From assembly GCF_004138485.1 (NCBI RefSeq), contig NZ_RYEV01000007.1, positions 248,001-312,000 on the forward strand: 64,000 bases of DNA, given 5' to 3'. The translations under genes and the position numbers were made by a program. The DNA is from Peristeroidobacter soli (lineage in GTDB: Bacteria; Pseudomonadota; Gammaproteobacteria; Steroidobacterales; Steroidobacteraceae). Below the pieces are notes generated by a model. The model saw only the letters and a program-made list of their open reading frames with translations. It made no database searches and was not told the origin of the DNA. Positions 27,344 through 35,939 of this stretch are shown here, piece by piece; within the stretch, counting starts at the first letter, position 1, and every line of letters begins with the position of its first letter.

Positions 27344-28143
27344 ATGACGATGATCCGGCCTTCCTTACGATCCACTTTTTCCTGCTTCGGATCTTCGCGC
27401 TCCAACGGCTGTGAGTCCGGGTCGGCGGGTTTCGCTTCGGGTTCCGGCATGGGCTCGGCATTCGAGGCTTCGCTCGGATCCTGACGGGAGATCGTGCCCA
27501 AGCCGTTCATGCGCGTGTTCACCTTGCGCGGCGAACCGGTGTAGAAGATCGCGCCGACGCCATTCATCGTCGCATCCAGCGATTCCTGCGGGTTCACGAC
27601 CACGCTGCCCACGCCATCGACCGTTACTTTCGCGTCCGCCACCGTGAGTTTGCTCAGATCGGCATGACCCGCCCCGGCCAATCGCACCGTGAGCTCATCC
27701 AACCGACCGTTCGCGATGATATTGGCCGCGCCGGCCGCTTTGATTTTGGTGTCCCCGCCATGCAAGCCGACCAGGCTCACGTCGTTGCCGCCTTCCAGCT
27801 CCAGGGAGTCGAGCTTGGGCACCGTGATCTGAATGGTGAGGCGCGAGTTGTTCCGGATCACCCAGTCGCGCGCCTTGTTCTTGATATGGAGCGTGCCGCC
27901 GCTGACGCTGGTCTCGGTGCGGCCGACGGAGGTTTCGTTGCCGCTGACCAGCACCGACACCGGCTCGCCCACCTTGATCTCCAGCTTGGCCGCGCCCTGC
28001 AGGCTGATCGAGTCGAAGGACTGGACCTCGCGGCGTTCGCTCACCACGGGACCTCCGTCACCGCCGCCGTCATGACCGCCGTCGCTGCAGCCGCCTAACA
28101 GCGCCAGAACGACGAGCCCGCCCAGCATGGGAAGTTTGTTCAT
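27340..28143 (-). CDS. GIN-domain (DUF2807) lipoprotein
   Basis: 267-aa protein. Signal peptide and lipobox [18 protein letters not shown] predict lipidation at Cys19. The Gly/Asp/His linker is followed by a right-handed beta-helix of the head-GIN type ([49 protein letters not shown]), a fold of repeated strands with unknown partner. The C-terminus is a Pro/Glu/Lys-rich tail ([19 protein letters not shown]) ending in a hydrophobic RIIVI. GAGG is 7-10 bases before the start. Tail-to-tail with lhr, overlapping by 4 bases. Confidence 0.85.
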   Translation of the reverse strand: MNKLPMLGGLVVLALLGGCSDGGHDGGGDGGPVVSERREVQSFDSISLQGAAKLEIKVGEPVSVLVSGNETSVGRTETSVSGGTLHIKNKARDWVIRNNSRLTIQITVPKLDSLELEGGNDVSLVGLHGGDTKIKAAGAANIIANGRLDELTVRLAGAGHADLSKLTVADAKVTVDGVGSVVVNPQESLDATMNGVGAIFYTGSPRKVNTRMNGLGTISRQDPSEASNAEPMPEPEAKPADPDSQPLEREDPKQEKVDRKEGRIIVI

Positions 28144-28524
28144 GACCCGACCTCGGAGGGATTTTACATAGCCCCTGATGGATCATGATGGGCCGGCCGG
28201 TCCGGCGGAAGACGATGCCGGTGAATCGCGGCCCGACACCGGCGAGGCCGGGAGGCTGTGCGATGCAAAGAAGCCCAGCCGCGGTCATCCCGCGGGAAGC
28301 CGGGAGCAAAGCTTCGACTACATCCGCGCGGCCGTAACATGGGTGTGCGAAGGTGCCTCCCACGCCAGCCGACCCCCTTCTGGGGCTCCAGCCGATTGTG
28401 ACTCAGGTCACAACTTTCCAACTTCGACCCGCTGCCGCGACGATTTCGACCCCATGCTGTGAGGGTAATGCGATTTTCGTCCGTGCTCTTGGAGCGCGTA
28501 CAGGGTTAACCTACTTCCGTGCAG
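28144..28524. other. Intergenic region upstream of diguanylate cyclase
   Basis: About 380 GC-rich bases between the divergent GIN-lipoprotein and GGDEF genes. I see no supported gene. Its one clear feature is a perfect TGTGA-N6-TCACA site at 28397-28412. Both flanking promoters should be here. Confidence 0.5.
28397..28412. promoter_or_regulatory. CRP/Clp-type binding site
   Basis: TGTGACTCAGGTCACA fits the CRP-family consensus TGTGA-N6-TCACA exactly and is palindromic over 6-bp arms. It lies 113 bases upstream of the GGDEF gene and 254 bases upstream of the divergent GIN lipoprotein. In xanthomonads the CRP homologue Clp binds this sequence and is inhibited by cyclic di-GMP, so control of a diguanylate cyclase gene would form a feedback loop. 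Regulation here is inferred only. Confidence 0.55.
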
Positions 28525-29769
28525 ATGAAGCCTCCCCCAACCAAGCACCGCAACTTCCTACGCGAGCGCTTCGCGAAGCTGTTGCCGCCGCTTTCCTTCG
28601 CCGAGCCGCTCGAGAGTCAGTATCGGAACTGGCATACGGAGCACGTGCGCGAGCGGGTGAAGTACACGATGCTGCCCGCGATGGGCCTGCTGTTGATCGT
28701 GTCAATGGCGGGCGGTCCCTTCCGGGCGCTGCGCGAATCGTTGTTCGCCCCGGACCAGATGTTCATCGTCGACCTGCTCCGCTTCGGCGTGGTGTTGCCG
28801 ACCTGCACGGCGATGCTGTTGGTCACCTACACCAAGCTCTATTCCCGTTGGTTGACGTTCGCCGCGCCCGTCGTGGCGCTCCTGCAGAGCCTCTGTATCG
28901 TAGCCTGTGACTTGCTCATGCATCGCCAGGGTTATTCGCTCAGCTCGGTGCTGCCAATGCTGGTGCTGTCGGCCTACATGCTGTTCGGCATGATGCAGGC
29001 TCAAGCGACCATCACCGCAACCGCCATCGTCGTCGCTTACGGTCTGACGGGCTGGGTCGCCGGCTTGAACAGCGGCCAACGTCTGTTCGATCTGGCCATG
29101 ACCTCGTTCGCGCTGGTGCTGGGATTTTTCTTCTACTACAGCTTCTCGCGCACGCAGCGGTTGAACTGGTTCCGAAACATGATGCTGACCGACTCGGTGC
29201 ATCGTGACGCCCTCACCAACATCGGCAACCGTCGCATGTTCGACGCGCACATCGAACGTTTGTGGAATCAGGCGATCCGCACGCGCGCGCCGATCGCGCT
29301 GCTGCTGGTCGACCTCGATCATTTCAAGGCGTTCAACGATCACGCCGGCCATCAGGCGGGCGATCATTGTCTGGCACGCGTCGCCAGTGCCATCGCGCAG
29401 TCGGCGCGGCGGCCGTTGGACATCGCGGCTCGCTATGGCGGTGAGGAATTCGTCGTGCTGTTGTTCGATGTGAACCGCGATCGCGTCGAAGAGCTGTGCC
29501 GCGAGATGCATAACAATCTGGCGGCGCTGGAGCTGCCGCATCCGGCGTCGTCGGTCGGTCCGCATGTGACTGTGAGCATCGGTGCCGCATGCGTGGAGCC
29601 GCAGACCGGCCGCAATCACGATGGCCTGATCCAGCTCGCCGACGAGGCGCTGTACGCGGCGAAAGAAGGCGGCCGCAATCGGACCGTCGTGATGGACCGC
29701 GAATATGCGACGCTCAAAACCGGTGCGTTCCGCGTACCGCGCAAACGCGCTCGAAACGAAGCCGCCTGA
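28525..29769 (+). CDS. Membrane diguanylate cyclase (GGDEF)
   Basis: 414-aa protein. The N-terminal half has about six membrane helices (from MLPAMGLLLIVSMAGG through LFDLAMTSFALVLGFFFYYSF) and no extracellular domain of note. The C-terminal GGDEF domain has DALTNIGNRRMFDAHI, the signature GGEEF at about 305-309, and an allosteric I-site RPLD five residues before it. It should therefore make cyclic di-GMP and be subject to product inhibition. ATG at 28525 preferred to GTG at 28519; neither has a strong ribosome site. A CRP/Clp-type site is upstream. Confidence 0.92.
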   Translation: MKPPPTKHRNFLRERFAKLLPPLSFAEPLESQYRNWHTEHVRERVKYTMLPAMGLLLIVSMAGGPFRALRESLFAPDQMFIVDLLRFGVVLPTCTAMLLVTYTKLYSRWLTFAAPVVALLQSLCIVACDLLMHRQGYSLSSVLPMLVLSAYMLFGMMQAQATITATAIVVAYGLTGWVAGLNSGQRLFDLAMTSFALVLGFFFYYSFSRTQRLNWFRNMMLTDSVHRDALTNIGNRRMFDAHIERLWNQAIRTRAPIALLLVDLDHFKAFNDHAGHQAGDHCLARVASAIAQSARRPLDIAARYGGEEFVVLLFDVNRDRVEELCREMHNNLAALELPHPASSVGPHVTVSIGAACVEPQTGRNHDGLIQLADEALYAAKEGGRNRTVVMDREYATLKTGAFRVPRKRARNEAA

Positions 29770-29944
29770 CTCTGTATTGCGACGGCGGCGCCGTTCGACC
29801 GCCCATTATTTCTCATGGACAGCGTTATCAAGTGACGCGGTCCCTCGGCGCGCGGTTTTCTGATGATACATTTCGAGTGACGCCACGGATCCATCCGGTC
29901 CGCCGGTGCATTACATCGAACTTCAATCGGAAGCCCCACGCCGC

Positions 29945-30961
29945 ATGTCCGCCATGATCGATACGCCCGCCGTCGCGCCCGCCCGGCCCAACGAGATCGT
30001 TACGCTCCAAGCTCACATCTTGCAGCAGCAGACCCGTTATCCCGAGGCGAGCGGTCAGTTCTCCTGGATCCTGTCGGCGCTGGCGATCTCGGCGAAGATG
30101 ATCGCCTCGCATGTCCGCCGCGCGCGGCTCGACGACGTGCTGGGCACGGTGGGCAATCAAAACGTTCAGGGTGAGCAGCAGCAGAAGCTGGACGTCATCG
30201 CCAACGACATCCTGTTGCGCACGCTCGGCGGCCGCGAAGGCGTGGCCATCGTCGCCTCGGAAGAAAACGAGGAGCCGGTGATCCTGCGCACCGACGACGC
30301 CGACGAGCGCAAGTACTGCGTGCTGTTCGATCCGCTGGATGGCTCGTCGAATCTCGATGTCTGCGGCGCCGTCGGCACCATCTTCTCCATCCTGCGCAAG
30401 GATCGTCGCTCGCCGACCGCGCAGGCGTCGCTGCTGCAACCGGGCGTCGAGCAGGTCGCGGCGGGTTATGTTCTATACGGCTCGTCGACCGTGTTCGTGC
30501 TGACCATCGGCAACGGCGTGGACATGTTCGTGCTGGACCCGGCATACGGCGCCTTCATTCGCGTCGCGCAGGGCCTGCGCATACCGAACGCTCACAAGTG
30601 CTACTCGGTCAACGAGGGTAATCGGCTCAGCTTCCCCGAGGGCTATCAGAAGTATCTGGCGTGGGCGCAGGAGCGCGGTTATTCGAGCCGCTATGCCGGC
30701 GCGATGGTCGCCGACGTTCATCGCATCCTGTTGCAGGGCGGCGTATTCATGTATCCGCCGACCCGCAAGGCGCCCAAGGGCAAGCTGCGGCTGATGTACG
30801 AAGCCAATCCCATGGCCATGATCGTGGAACAGGCCGGCGGCAAGGCGCTGAGCGCGCCGGGCGAGCGCATTCTCGAGGTGCGGCCCACCGACATTCACCA
30901 GCGCGTGCCGGTCATCATCGGCAGCAGCGAGGAAGTGGACCACGTCGCCTCGCATTTGTGA
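29945..30961 (+). CDS. fbp: Class I fructose-1,6-bisphosphatase
   Basis: 338-aa enzyme of gluconeogenesis, hydrolysing fructose 1,6-bisphosphate to fructose 6-phosphate. Metal-site motifs are complete: ASEENEEP (Glu pair) and CVLFDPLDGSSNLDV, with the sugar-phosphate site RYAGAMVADVHRIL and GGVFMYP, and KLRLMYEANPMAMIVEQAGG. An upstream GTG at 29906 would add 13 residues; the ATG at 29945 has GGAAG 12 bases before it, and another ATG follows at 29954. The rare Met/Ile start region makes the exact start uncertain. Confidence 0.94.
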   Translation: MSAMIDTPAVAPARPNEIVTLQAHILQQQTRYPEASGQFSWILSALAISAKMIASHVRRARLDDVLGTVGNQNVQGEQQQKLDVIANDILLRTLGGREGVAIVASEENEEPVILRTDDADERKYCVLFDPLDGSSNLDVCGAVGTIFSILRKDRRSPTAQASLLQPGVEQVAAGYVLYGSSTVFVLTIGNGVDMFVLDPAYGAFIRVAQGLRIPNAHKCYSVNEGNRLSFPEGYQKYLAWAQERGYSSRYAGAMVADVHRILLQGGVFMYPPTRKAPKGKLRLMYEANPMAMIVEQAGGKALSAPGERILEVRPTDIHQRVPVIIGSSEEVDHVASHL

Positions 30962-30967
30962 GACTTC

Positions 30968-30993
30968 GCGGGGGGCAGCGGCCCGCCCCCCGC
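30968..30993. terminator. GC-rich hairpin after fbp
   Basis: GCGGGGGGC at 30968-30976 pairs perfectly with GCCCCCCGC at 30985-30993 over an 8-base loop, starting 7 bases after the fbp stop. No T-tract follows, so intrinsic termination is doubtful but a 3' stabilising role is plausible. Confidence 0.5.
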
Positions 30994-31143
30994 CGATCCA
31001 GACTCATTTCAGCCATCTAGAATATCTTCCCGGGGGTATCCGCAGACCCCAGTAATTCATTGTGGATGTCCGCGCGTTGCAGCAACCTGTGACGGCGGAG
31101 TGTATTCTTCTATCCTGGTGGTTTGAGTCTTTCGGGAAGCTAA

Positions 31144-32991
31144 GTGCTCACGGCCGACAAAGTTCTGGTCACGGTAGGAACGCCCTGCTCGATTTCGGCA
31201 GTAGGCAGCACGGAGACCTATCGCGCGCGCGTCACCAACGCGCCTGAATTCATCGCGCTGGCCGCGTTCGACGCAGGCCTCGTCGATATCGATCCCCAGC
31301 TCGACGGCTCGCTGAAATTGCGCTGGGTCAATGGCGAGAGCACCACCGTCGCCGAAATCGAGCGGCTGCACGGCAAGCAGCTGCGCGCGTCGCTCGGCAT
31401 CCGTTATATCGACGAGCTCACCGCGCTCGGCAATGCCGTGGTCACCGACGTGGCCGCGTGCCTGCCCCATGACTTCGATCGCGGCGGTTTGCGCAAGCTG
31501 GCCGGGCTCACGTACCGCGATGTCCGCGATTCGGCGCTGAAGGACATGTATGGCTTGTTCGATGACGACCCGCGCCTGGGTCCGTCATTGCAGGCGCAGC
31601 TATTTGCCTACAGTGGCTTGGGCGCCCTGGCCGCCCTGCCGGTGTCGCTGTCCGAGCTGATCCCGAATCCGTATGAGTTTCGGGTCGCCGGCGCGACCGC
31701 CTTTCCGGGCCTGGACGCGCACGGTCAGTTGCGCCCGGCGGGCACGGTCACGCCGGAGAACGACAAGCTGCGCGACAAGTTCGCCATGCGCCTGGCGAAC
31801 TCATTGTCGTCGCACGGTCCAGCGCTGCTGTCGACGATGCTTGCGCCGTCGTACTCGCTCAGCAAGTCGCTGAAGCATCCCGAGCTGCTCGACACGCTGC
31901 GCTCGGCCAGCGGCTACATGCGCGTACCGCAGACTCCGCTGAACGCCGTGGGCGCATGCGCGTCCAGCTCCATCGTGTTCTCCGAGTTCGCGCCGCAGAT
32001 GGTGCTCGACTATCCCGGCTATCAGCGACCGCAGCTGGTGTTGTGGACCGCGGCCGACGCGGCGACTCGCCCGAACTGGCAGATTCTCGACGCATTCGGT
32101 CCCGGCGCGCTGATGACCCGAGGCAAGCTGGAAGCCATCAACGCGGGCCGTAGCCCGGCTGAACAACGCTCGATCGCGGACAGCCTCGCGCCGTTCGACA
32201 TCGATGCCAACGGCACGGTGGTGGGCGAGGGCGGCTCGGGCCTGGTCGTCACGACGCTCGACTTCGCGTTGCGTAATTTCCTCGATATCACATCCATCAT
32301 CGTCGGCTGGGGTCAGAGCGGCGAGGCGGGCGGCAAAGCGCACTTCGCGGGTGTGGGCTTCGGCGGCGAGAACGCGTTGATTCACGCGTTGGAGCTGGCT
32401 TATCGCGGTCACGGCTATCGCGTGTCCGACTTCCAATATCTGGTCGCGCACGCCACCGGCACGCGTACGAATTCGAAGACCGACCTCACGACCGCTGCCA
32501 GCGCGCGAGCCACGGCCGCAGAAAGACAAGGCATCAAAGGCGCCTTGCCGACGGTGGCCGTGGGCACACCGAAGGCGGTGGGCGACGGTCACACCATGGG
32601 CGAGACGGGCTTGAAAGCAGTCTCGCAGGCATTGCAGTTCCTGCTCGGCAAACCCACGGTGGGCGTGCCGACGCTACGACATCTCGATCCGGATCTCGGC
32701 GCGGTGGCTGAATCGTTCAAGCTGCAATCGGCACCGGTGATTGGCAATGCCGATGGCGGCGCGTTGTGTGCGACTCAAGGCTTCGGCGGTTACAACGGCG
32801 CCATGGCTCTGCGCGCGGCGCATGCTGAAGCGTTCGCCCGTTACTCCCCGGATCGCAACGTGCTCGCGGCGTATCTCGAGCGCTGGCCCGAGCTGCGCCG
32901 TGAACGCGAACAGCGCGAGCGCTCCGCACGCCTGCGCCGTCGCAGCGCCATCGAGCTGGCGCAATTGCATTGCTGGAAGGGGCTGGATTGA
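31144..32991 (+). CDS. Beta-ketoacyl synthase-like (KS) protein, free-standing
   Basis: 615-aa thiolase-fold protein. The KS catalytic triad is present: Cys272 in NAVGACASSS, His436 in AHATGTRTNSKTD, His483 in GDGHTMGETG. It should carry out Claisen condensation of acyl and malonyl thioesters. Residues 1-200 and the 85-residue insert after the nucleophile (WQILDAFGPGALMTRG and nearby) are unlike FabB/FabF, and the layout is nearer to the KS of type I fatty-acid synthases. No ACP, ketoreductase or acyltransferase gene adjoins it. GTG start at 31144 has GGGAAG six bases upstream. The C-terminus is Arg-rich (RREREQRERSARLRRR). Confidence 0.8.
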   Translation: MLTADKVLVTVGTPCSISAVGSTETYRARVTNAPEFIALAAFDAGLVDIDPQLDGSLKLRWVNGESTTVAEIERLHGKQLRASLGIRYIDELTALGNAVVTDVAACLPHDFDRGGLRKLAGLTYRDVRDSALKDMYGLFDDDPRLGPSLQAQLFAYSGLGALAALPVSLSELIPNPYEFRVAGATAFPGLDAHGQLRPAGTVTPENDKLRDKFAMRLANSLSSHGPALLSTMLAPSYSLSKSLKHPELLDTLRSASGYMRVPQTPLNAVGACASSSIVFSEFAPQMVLDYPGYQRPQLVLWTAADAATRPNWQILDAFGPGALMTRGKLEAINAGRSPAEQRSIADSLAPFDIDANGTVVGEGGSGLVVTTLDFALRNFLDITSIIVGWGQSGEAGGKAHFAGVGFGGENALIHALELAYRGHGYRVSDFQYLVAHATGTRTNSKTDLTTAASARATAAERQGIKGALPTVAVGTPKAVGDGHTMGETGLKAVSQALQFLLGKPTVGVPTLRHLDPDLGAVAESFKLQSAPVIGNADGGALCATQGFGGYNGAMALRAAHAEAFARYSPDRNVLAAYLERWPELRREREQRERSARLRRRSAIELAQLHCWKGLD

Positions 32992-33058
32992 GCCCGGAAG
33001 AAGTCGCGCCTTTTTCCGGGCGTGTCAACAGGGCCCTCGGCCGCTTTTGACGAGAAAA
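32992..33058. repeat. Two-hairpin intergenic element, copy A
   Basis: Directly after the ketosynthase stop. Hairpin 1: GCCCGGAAGAAG (32992-33003) with CTTTTTCCGGGC (33010-33021), loop TCGCGC. Hairpin 2: GTCAA (33024) closes with TTGAC (33047-33051) around GGCC-CTC-GGCC. Copy B at 41430 has the same layout and shares the core GTGTC-N-A-N-AGGGCC-TCGGCCGCTTT-GAC. Confidence 0.65.
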
Positions 33059-33062
33059 TCAG

Positions 33063-33297
33063 TTAGCCGGGCTGCTTGCTGCCGGTGAACGTGCCTTCAC
33101 CCAAGCCCCCCAGTCTGACGGTGCCTTTCATGGTCGCGCCGTCCACCGTACCGCTATAGATGACCGCCAGGTCCGTGCCTGGCCTGTGACTCGACGGTCA
33201 TGACGTGACGCGTTTTGCCCTGCGGTCCGGCCTTGTATGCAACAATGGCTCCCAGGAAATGAACAAAGGGACATACGGACGTCCTCGCTGAGAGTGC
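33063..33297 (-). pseudogene. Decayed gene remnant (C-terminal beta-rich domain, frameshifted)
   Basis: The minus strand reads in one frame AYKAGPQGKTRHVMTVESQA, then after a shift near 33178 in another frame GTDLAVIYSGTVDGATMKG and TVRLGGLGEGTFTGSKQPG followed by TAA. The second part has the pattern of a beta-barrel-like C-terminal module (SGTVDGxxMKGTVxLGGLGEGTFTG) that I have seen at the ends of secreted or amidohydrolase-type proteins. The upstream part is closed by a stop at 33298-33300, so most of the gene is missing. The remaining ORF in this stretch is not coding. Confidence 0.5.
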
Positions 33298-33312
33298 TTA
33301 AATAGCGACCTG

Positions 33313-34527
33313 ATGTTCCGCGACTTTCGAAAAATCTCGCCACGCATTTTCTGGCTGGTCACGCTCGCGGCGCTGGCCGTGCTGCTGACCGTGGTGGCAG
33401 TCCCGCAATGGCTGTCCAAGCAGGCACGGCTGGAAGTCCTGCGCTTGCACGTCGCCGAGATTGCGCAGATCGCGGCGAGCGTCGTCGATGGCGATCTGCA
33501 TCGGCAGCTGCTCGATCCCGCGAACTACACGCCCGAGCTGTACGAGCGCGTGGTCGCCCCGCTGGTGCGCTTTCACTCCGCGGACCCCGAGATTTTCTAC
33601 GTCTACACGATGATGGAGCGTGGCGGTAAGAGCTACTTCGTCGTCGACACCGCCGCCTCGAACAAGCTGAAGACCCCGCGCAAGCTGCGACCGTCGGCTT
33701 ACATGGAGCCGTTCGAGAGCATCGACGCCGAGCCGGATCCGGACTATCTGCAGCGGATCGCCGCCGGCGAAACGTATGTCTACCCGAAGTTTCAGCGCGA
33801 CGTTTACGGCACGTTCCTGTCCGGTCACACGCCCATCTACGACAGCCAGGGCCGTTACAGCGGCTTCGTCGGCGTCGACTTCGACATCAAGTATTACCTG
33901 GCGCTGGAATCGAGCTTCCGCGCCATCTTCTACGGCTCGGTGGCCGGCGCGGTGCTGATCGCGCTGCTGATTGGATACATCGTGTCGCGCTATCACTATC
34001 ACGTGCAGGATCGCATCGACGAGCAATATCGAATCTCGATCCGCGACGAGCTGACGCAGTTGCTGAACCGCCGTGGCGCGCTGAGATTCTCGCGCGAGGC
34101 GCTGGCGGCACGGGCCTCCAGTTACGCGGTGATCCTGGTCGACATCGACGACCTGAAAGGGATCAACGATCTGTACGGCCATTCGGCCGGCGACGAATTC
34201 ATCATGAAGGTCTCGGACACCATCCGTAACAGCGTGCGCGAGAAAGACATCTGCGCGCGCATGGGCGGCGATGAGTTCCTGATCTTCGCCACCGGCTGCG
34301 ACCTGGACGCGGCGACCGAAATCGCGCGTCGCATTCTGGGCAAGGTGTACGCGCACGACGAGAATTCGAGTCGCTCGCACTTCGGCGTGTCGATCGGCAT
34401 CTGCGTGGCGCCCGGCGCCGATACGACGTTCGAATTGTTATATCGCCAGGCGGACGAAGCGCTGTACAAGGCCAAGCAGGCCGGCCGCAATCGTTTCGTG
34501 ATTTTCGACCCGGTGGTGGCCGCCTGA
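33313..34527 (+). CDS. Diguanylate cyclase with periplasmic sensor domain
   Basis: 404-aa inner-membrane protein. One membrane helix (residues about 12-31), a periplasmic region of about 170 residues with a Cache/PAS-like pattern (FYVYTMMERGGKSYFVVD, GTFLSGHTPIYDSQGRYSGF, VGVDFD), a second helix (about 212-233), then GGDEF. RDELTQLLNRRGALRF opens the domain; GGDEF is at about 318-322, with I-site REKD five residues before. It should synthesise cyclic di-GMP in response to an extracytoplasmic signal. The ribosome site is weak. It is convergent with the PAS-HisKA-REC gene at 34583. Confidence 0.92.
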   Translation: MFRDFRKISPRIFWLVTLAALAVLLTVVAVPQWLSKQARLEVLRLHVAEIAQIAASVVDGDLHRQLLDPANYTPELYERVVAPLVRFHSADPEIFYVYTMMERGGKSYFVVDTAASNKLKTPRKLRPSAYMEPFESIDAEPDPDYLQRIAAGETYVYPKFQRDVYGTFLSGHTPIYDSQGRYSGFVGVDFDIKYYLALESSFRAIFYGSVAGAVLIALLIGYIVSRYHYHVQDRIDEQYRISIRDELTQLLNRRGALRFSREALAARASSYAVILVDIDDLKGINDLYGHSAGDEFIMKVSDTIRNSVREKDICARMGGDEFLIFATGCDLDAATEIARRILGKVYAHDENSSRSHFGVSIGICVAPGADTTFELLYRQADEALYKAKQAGRNRFVIFDPVVAA

Positions 34528-34548
34528 CGCCGCCGCCTTGGTATTTTT

Positions 34549-34570
34549 ATTTTCCCCGCAGGGGAAAAAT
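34549..34570. repeat. TTTTCCCC palindrome between convergent genes
   Basis: TTTTCCCC, GCA, GGGGAAAA: an 8-bp perfect stem between the two convergent genes. The A/T runs are inside the stem with T at the 5' side on both strands, so it does not have the shape of an intrinsic terminator in either direction. Role unknown. Confidence 0.4.
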
Positions 34571-34582
34571 CAAAAGAGGCTG

Positions 34583-35734
34583 TCAGGAGGGGCTCTGAGC
34601 CCGACTCTGCAGCATCAGGCGATGTAACACATCGCCCAGCTCTTCCACCGTATTCGGCTTGAGCAACAGATCGCGCACGCCGGTCTTCATCACCGACTCG
34701 CGATCCTTGGGACGCACGTAACCCGACGTCATCACCACGGGCACTTCAGGACGCAACTGCAGAACGTGTGTTGCGAACTCGATGCCCGACATGCTCGGCA
34801 TCGACAGATCGGTGACTACCACTTCATACGCCGCCGGATCGGAACGGAACGCCGCGAGTGCTTCGTTCGCATCGGTGAAACCCGCCACCCGGTAGCCCAA
34901 TCGTTGCAGCACTCTGCTTATGAGATATACAAGCGATTCCTCGTCGTCGACGTAGAGAACGCTCTGGCCTTCGCCACGCGGCACTTGCGAGGTGCGCGAC
35001 GGATGCTTGGCCGCCGCGTCGTGGAATAACACGATGTCTTTCGAGGTTTCTTCTTCATTGCCGCTGAACGCCAGGATTTGATTGATGATGCCGGCCGCGC
35101 GGGCGCTTGCCCGCTGCACCTCGGTGAGCGACAGCTGCGCCGGGTGATCGACCGGTAAGTCTTCGGAGGCGAGCCGGGCATTGCCACAGATCGCCAGCAG
35201 GATGTTGTTGAAGTCATGCGCGATGCCGCCCGCCATGGCCGATAGCGCGCGGCTCTTCTCCAGCAGCTCGCGATCCCGCTCGGCCTGCAGGCGGGCAGTC
35301 ACGTCGCTGGCGAATGCGATCACGCCTTCGTCGGCGGTACCGCGATCGACCAGCGCGAGATGCCAATGACAGTGCATCTGGCTGCCGTCCTTGCGCCGGG
35401 TCTCGAGCATCACTCCGTCAGGATATTCGACACCCGACAGCAACCTGGGGCAGACCTCGTCGATGACCGGCATGCTGGTCGGCGTGGCGACCAGTTCATG
35501 AATGTGACGGCCGATGGCTTCCGCTTCGGTGTATCCAAACGTTGCGGCCGCCGCGGGATTCCAGGCGCGCACCACATGCTGGGTATCCCAAACAATACAA
35601 GCGAGCGGCGCGCGATCGAGATACAGCTGCAAGCGCTTGTTGATTGCCTGCAGCTGCTGCACGCCGCCGTCCGCGTCGAAATCGTTGTGACTCGCAGGCC
35701 GGCGTCGCCGCCACCACTGCGTGAACCCGAACAT
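34583..35734 (-). CDS. PAS-HisKA-receiver protein lacking the ATPase domain
   Basis: 383-aa protein. PAS domain at about 33-150 (LDRAPLACIVWDTQHVVRAW, FGYTEAEAIGRHI), HisKA dimerisation domain at 160-225 with the phosphoacceptor His173 in AGGIAHDFNNILLAI, receiver domain at 257-375 with Asp309 in VVVTDLSMP and Lys359 in LLLKP. Between the end of HisKA (ILAFSGN) and the receiver (GQSVLYVDDEE) there are only about 35 residues, where hybrid kinases carry a HATPase_c domain of about 150-170 residues. No N, G1, F or G2 box is present. It cannot autophosphorylate by itself; it may be an in-frame deletion product or a phosphotransfer scaffold. Confidence 0.85.
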   Translation of the reverse strand: MFGFTQWWRRRRPASHNDFDADGGVQQLQAINKRLQLYLDRAPLACIVWDTQHVVRAWNPAAAATFGYTEAEAIGRHIHELVATPTSMPVIDEVCPRLLSGVEYPDGVMLETRRKDGSQMHCHWHLALVDRGTADEGVIAFASDVTARLQAERDRELLEKSRALSAMAGGIAHDFNNILLAICGNARLASEDLPVDHPAQLSLTEVQRASARAAGIINQILAFSGNEEETSKDIVLFHDAAAKHPSRTSQVPRGEGQSVLYVDDEESLVYLISRVLQRLGYRVAGFTDANEALAAFRSDPAAYEVVVTDLSMPSMSGIEFATHVLQLRPEVPVVMTSGYVRPKDRESVMKTGVRDLLLKPNTVEELGDVLHRLMLQSRAQSPS

Positions 35735-35939
35735 AACGCCCCGCTGAAAGTAGGTTGCTTATCGCGTCTGCGCTGGACGCGGCTCTTTCTTCTGCCCCGA
35801 CGGCAACGTATCACAGCGGATACGTCGGGCGCGTTGAGCAACTCTACCGGCTATTGCTTAGGCGAATGGAGTAAGCACCCCGGACCAAGGGACAGTGAGT
35901 TATCAGCGCACGATTGCAAATATTCCAGTAAATGGGTGT

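Noticed and set aside
28144-28400. Possible riboswitch in the GC-rich intergenic region
   Set aside because: Some GGGAAG/GCCGG words recall cobalamin elements, but the conserved core could not be assembled on either strand.
34549-34570. Bidirectional intrinsic terminator between convergent genes
   Set aside because: The T-run is 5' of the C-run on both strands, opposite to what an intrinsic terminator needs; kept only as a palindrome.
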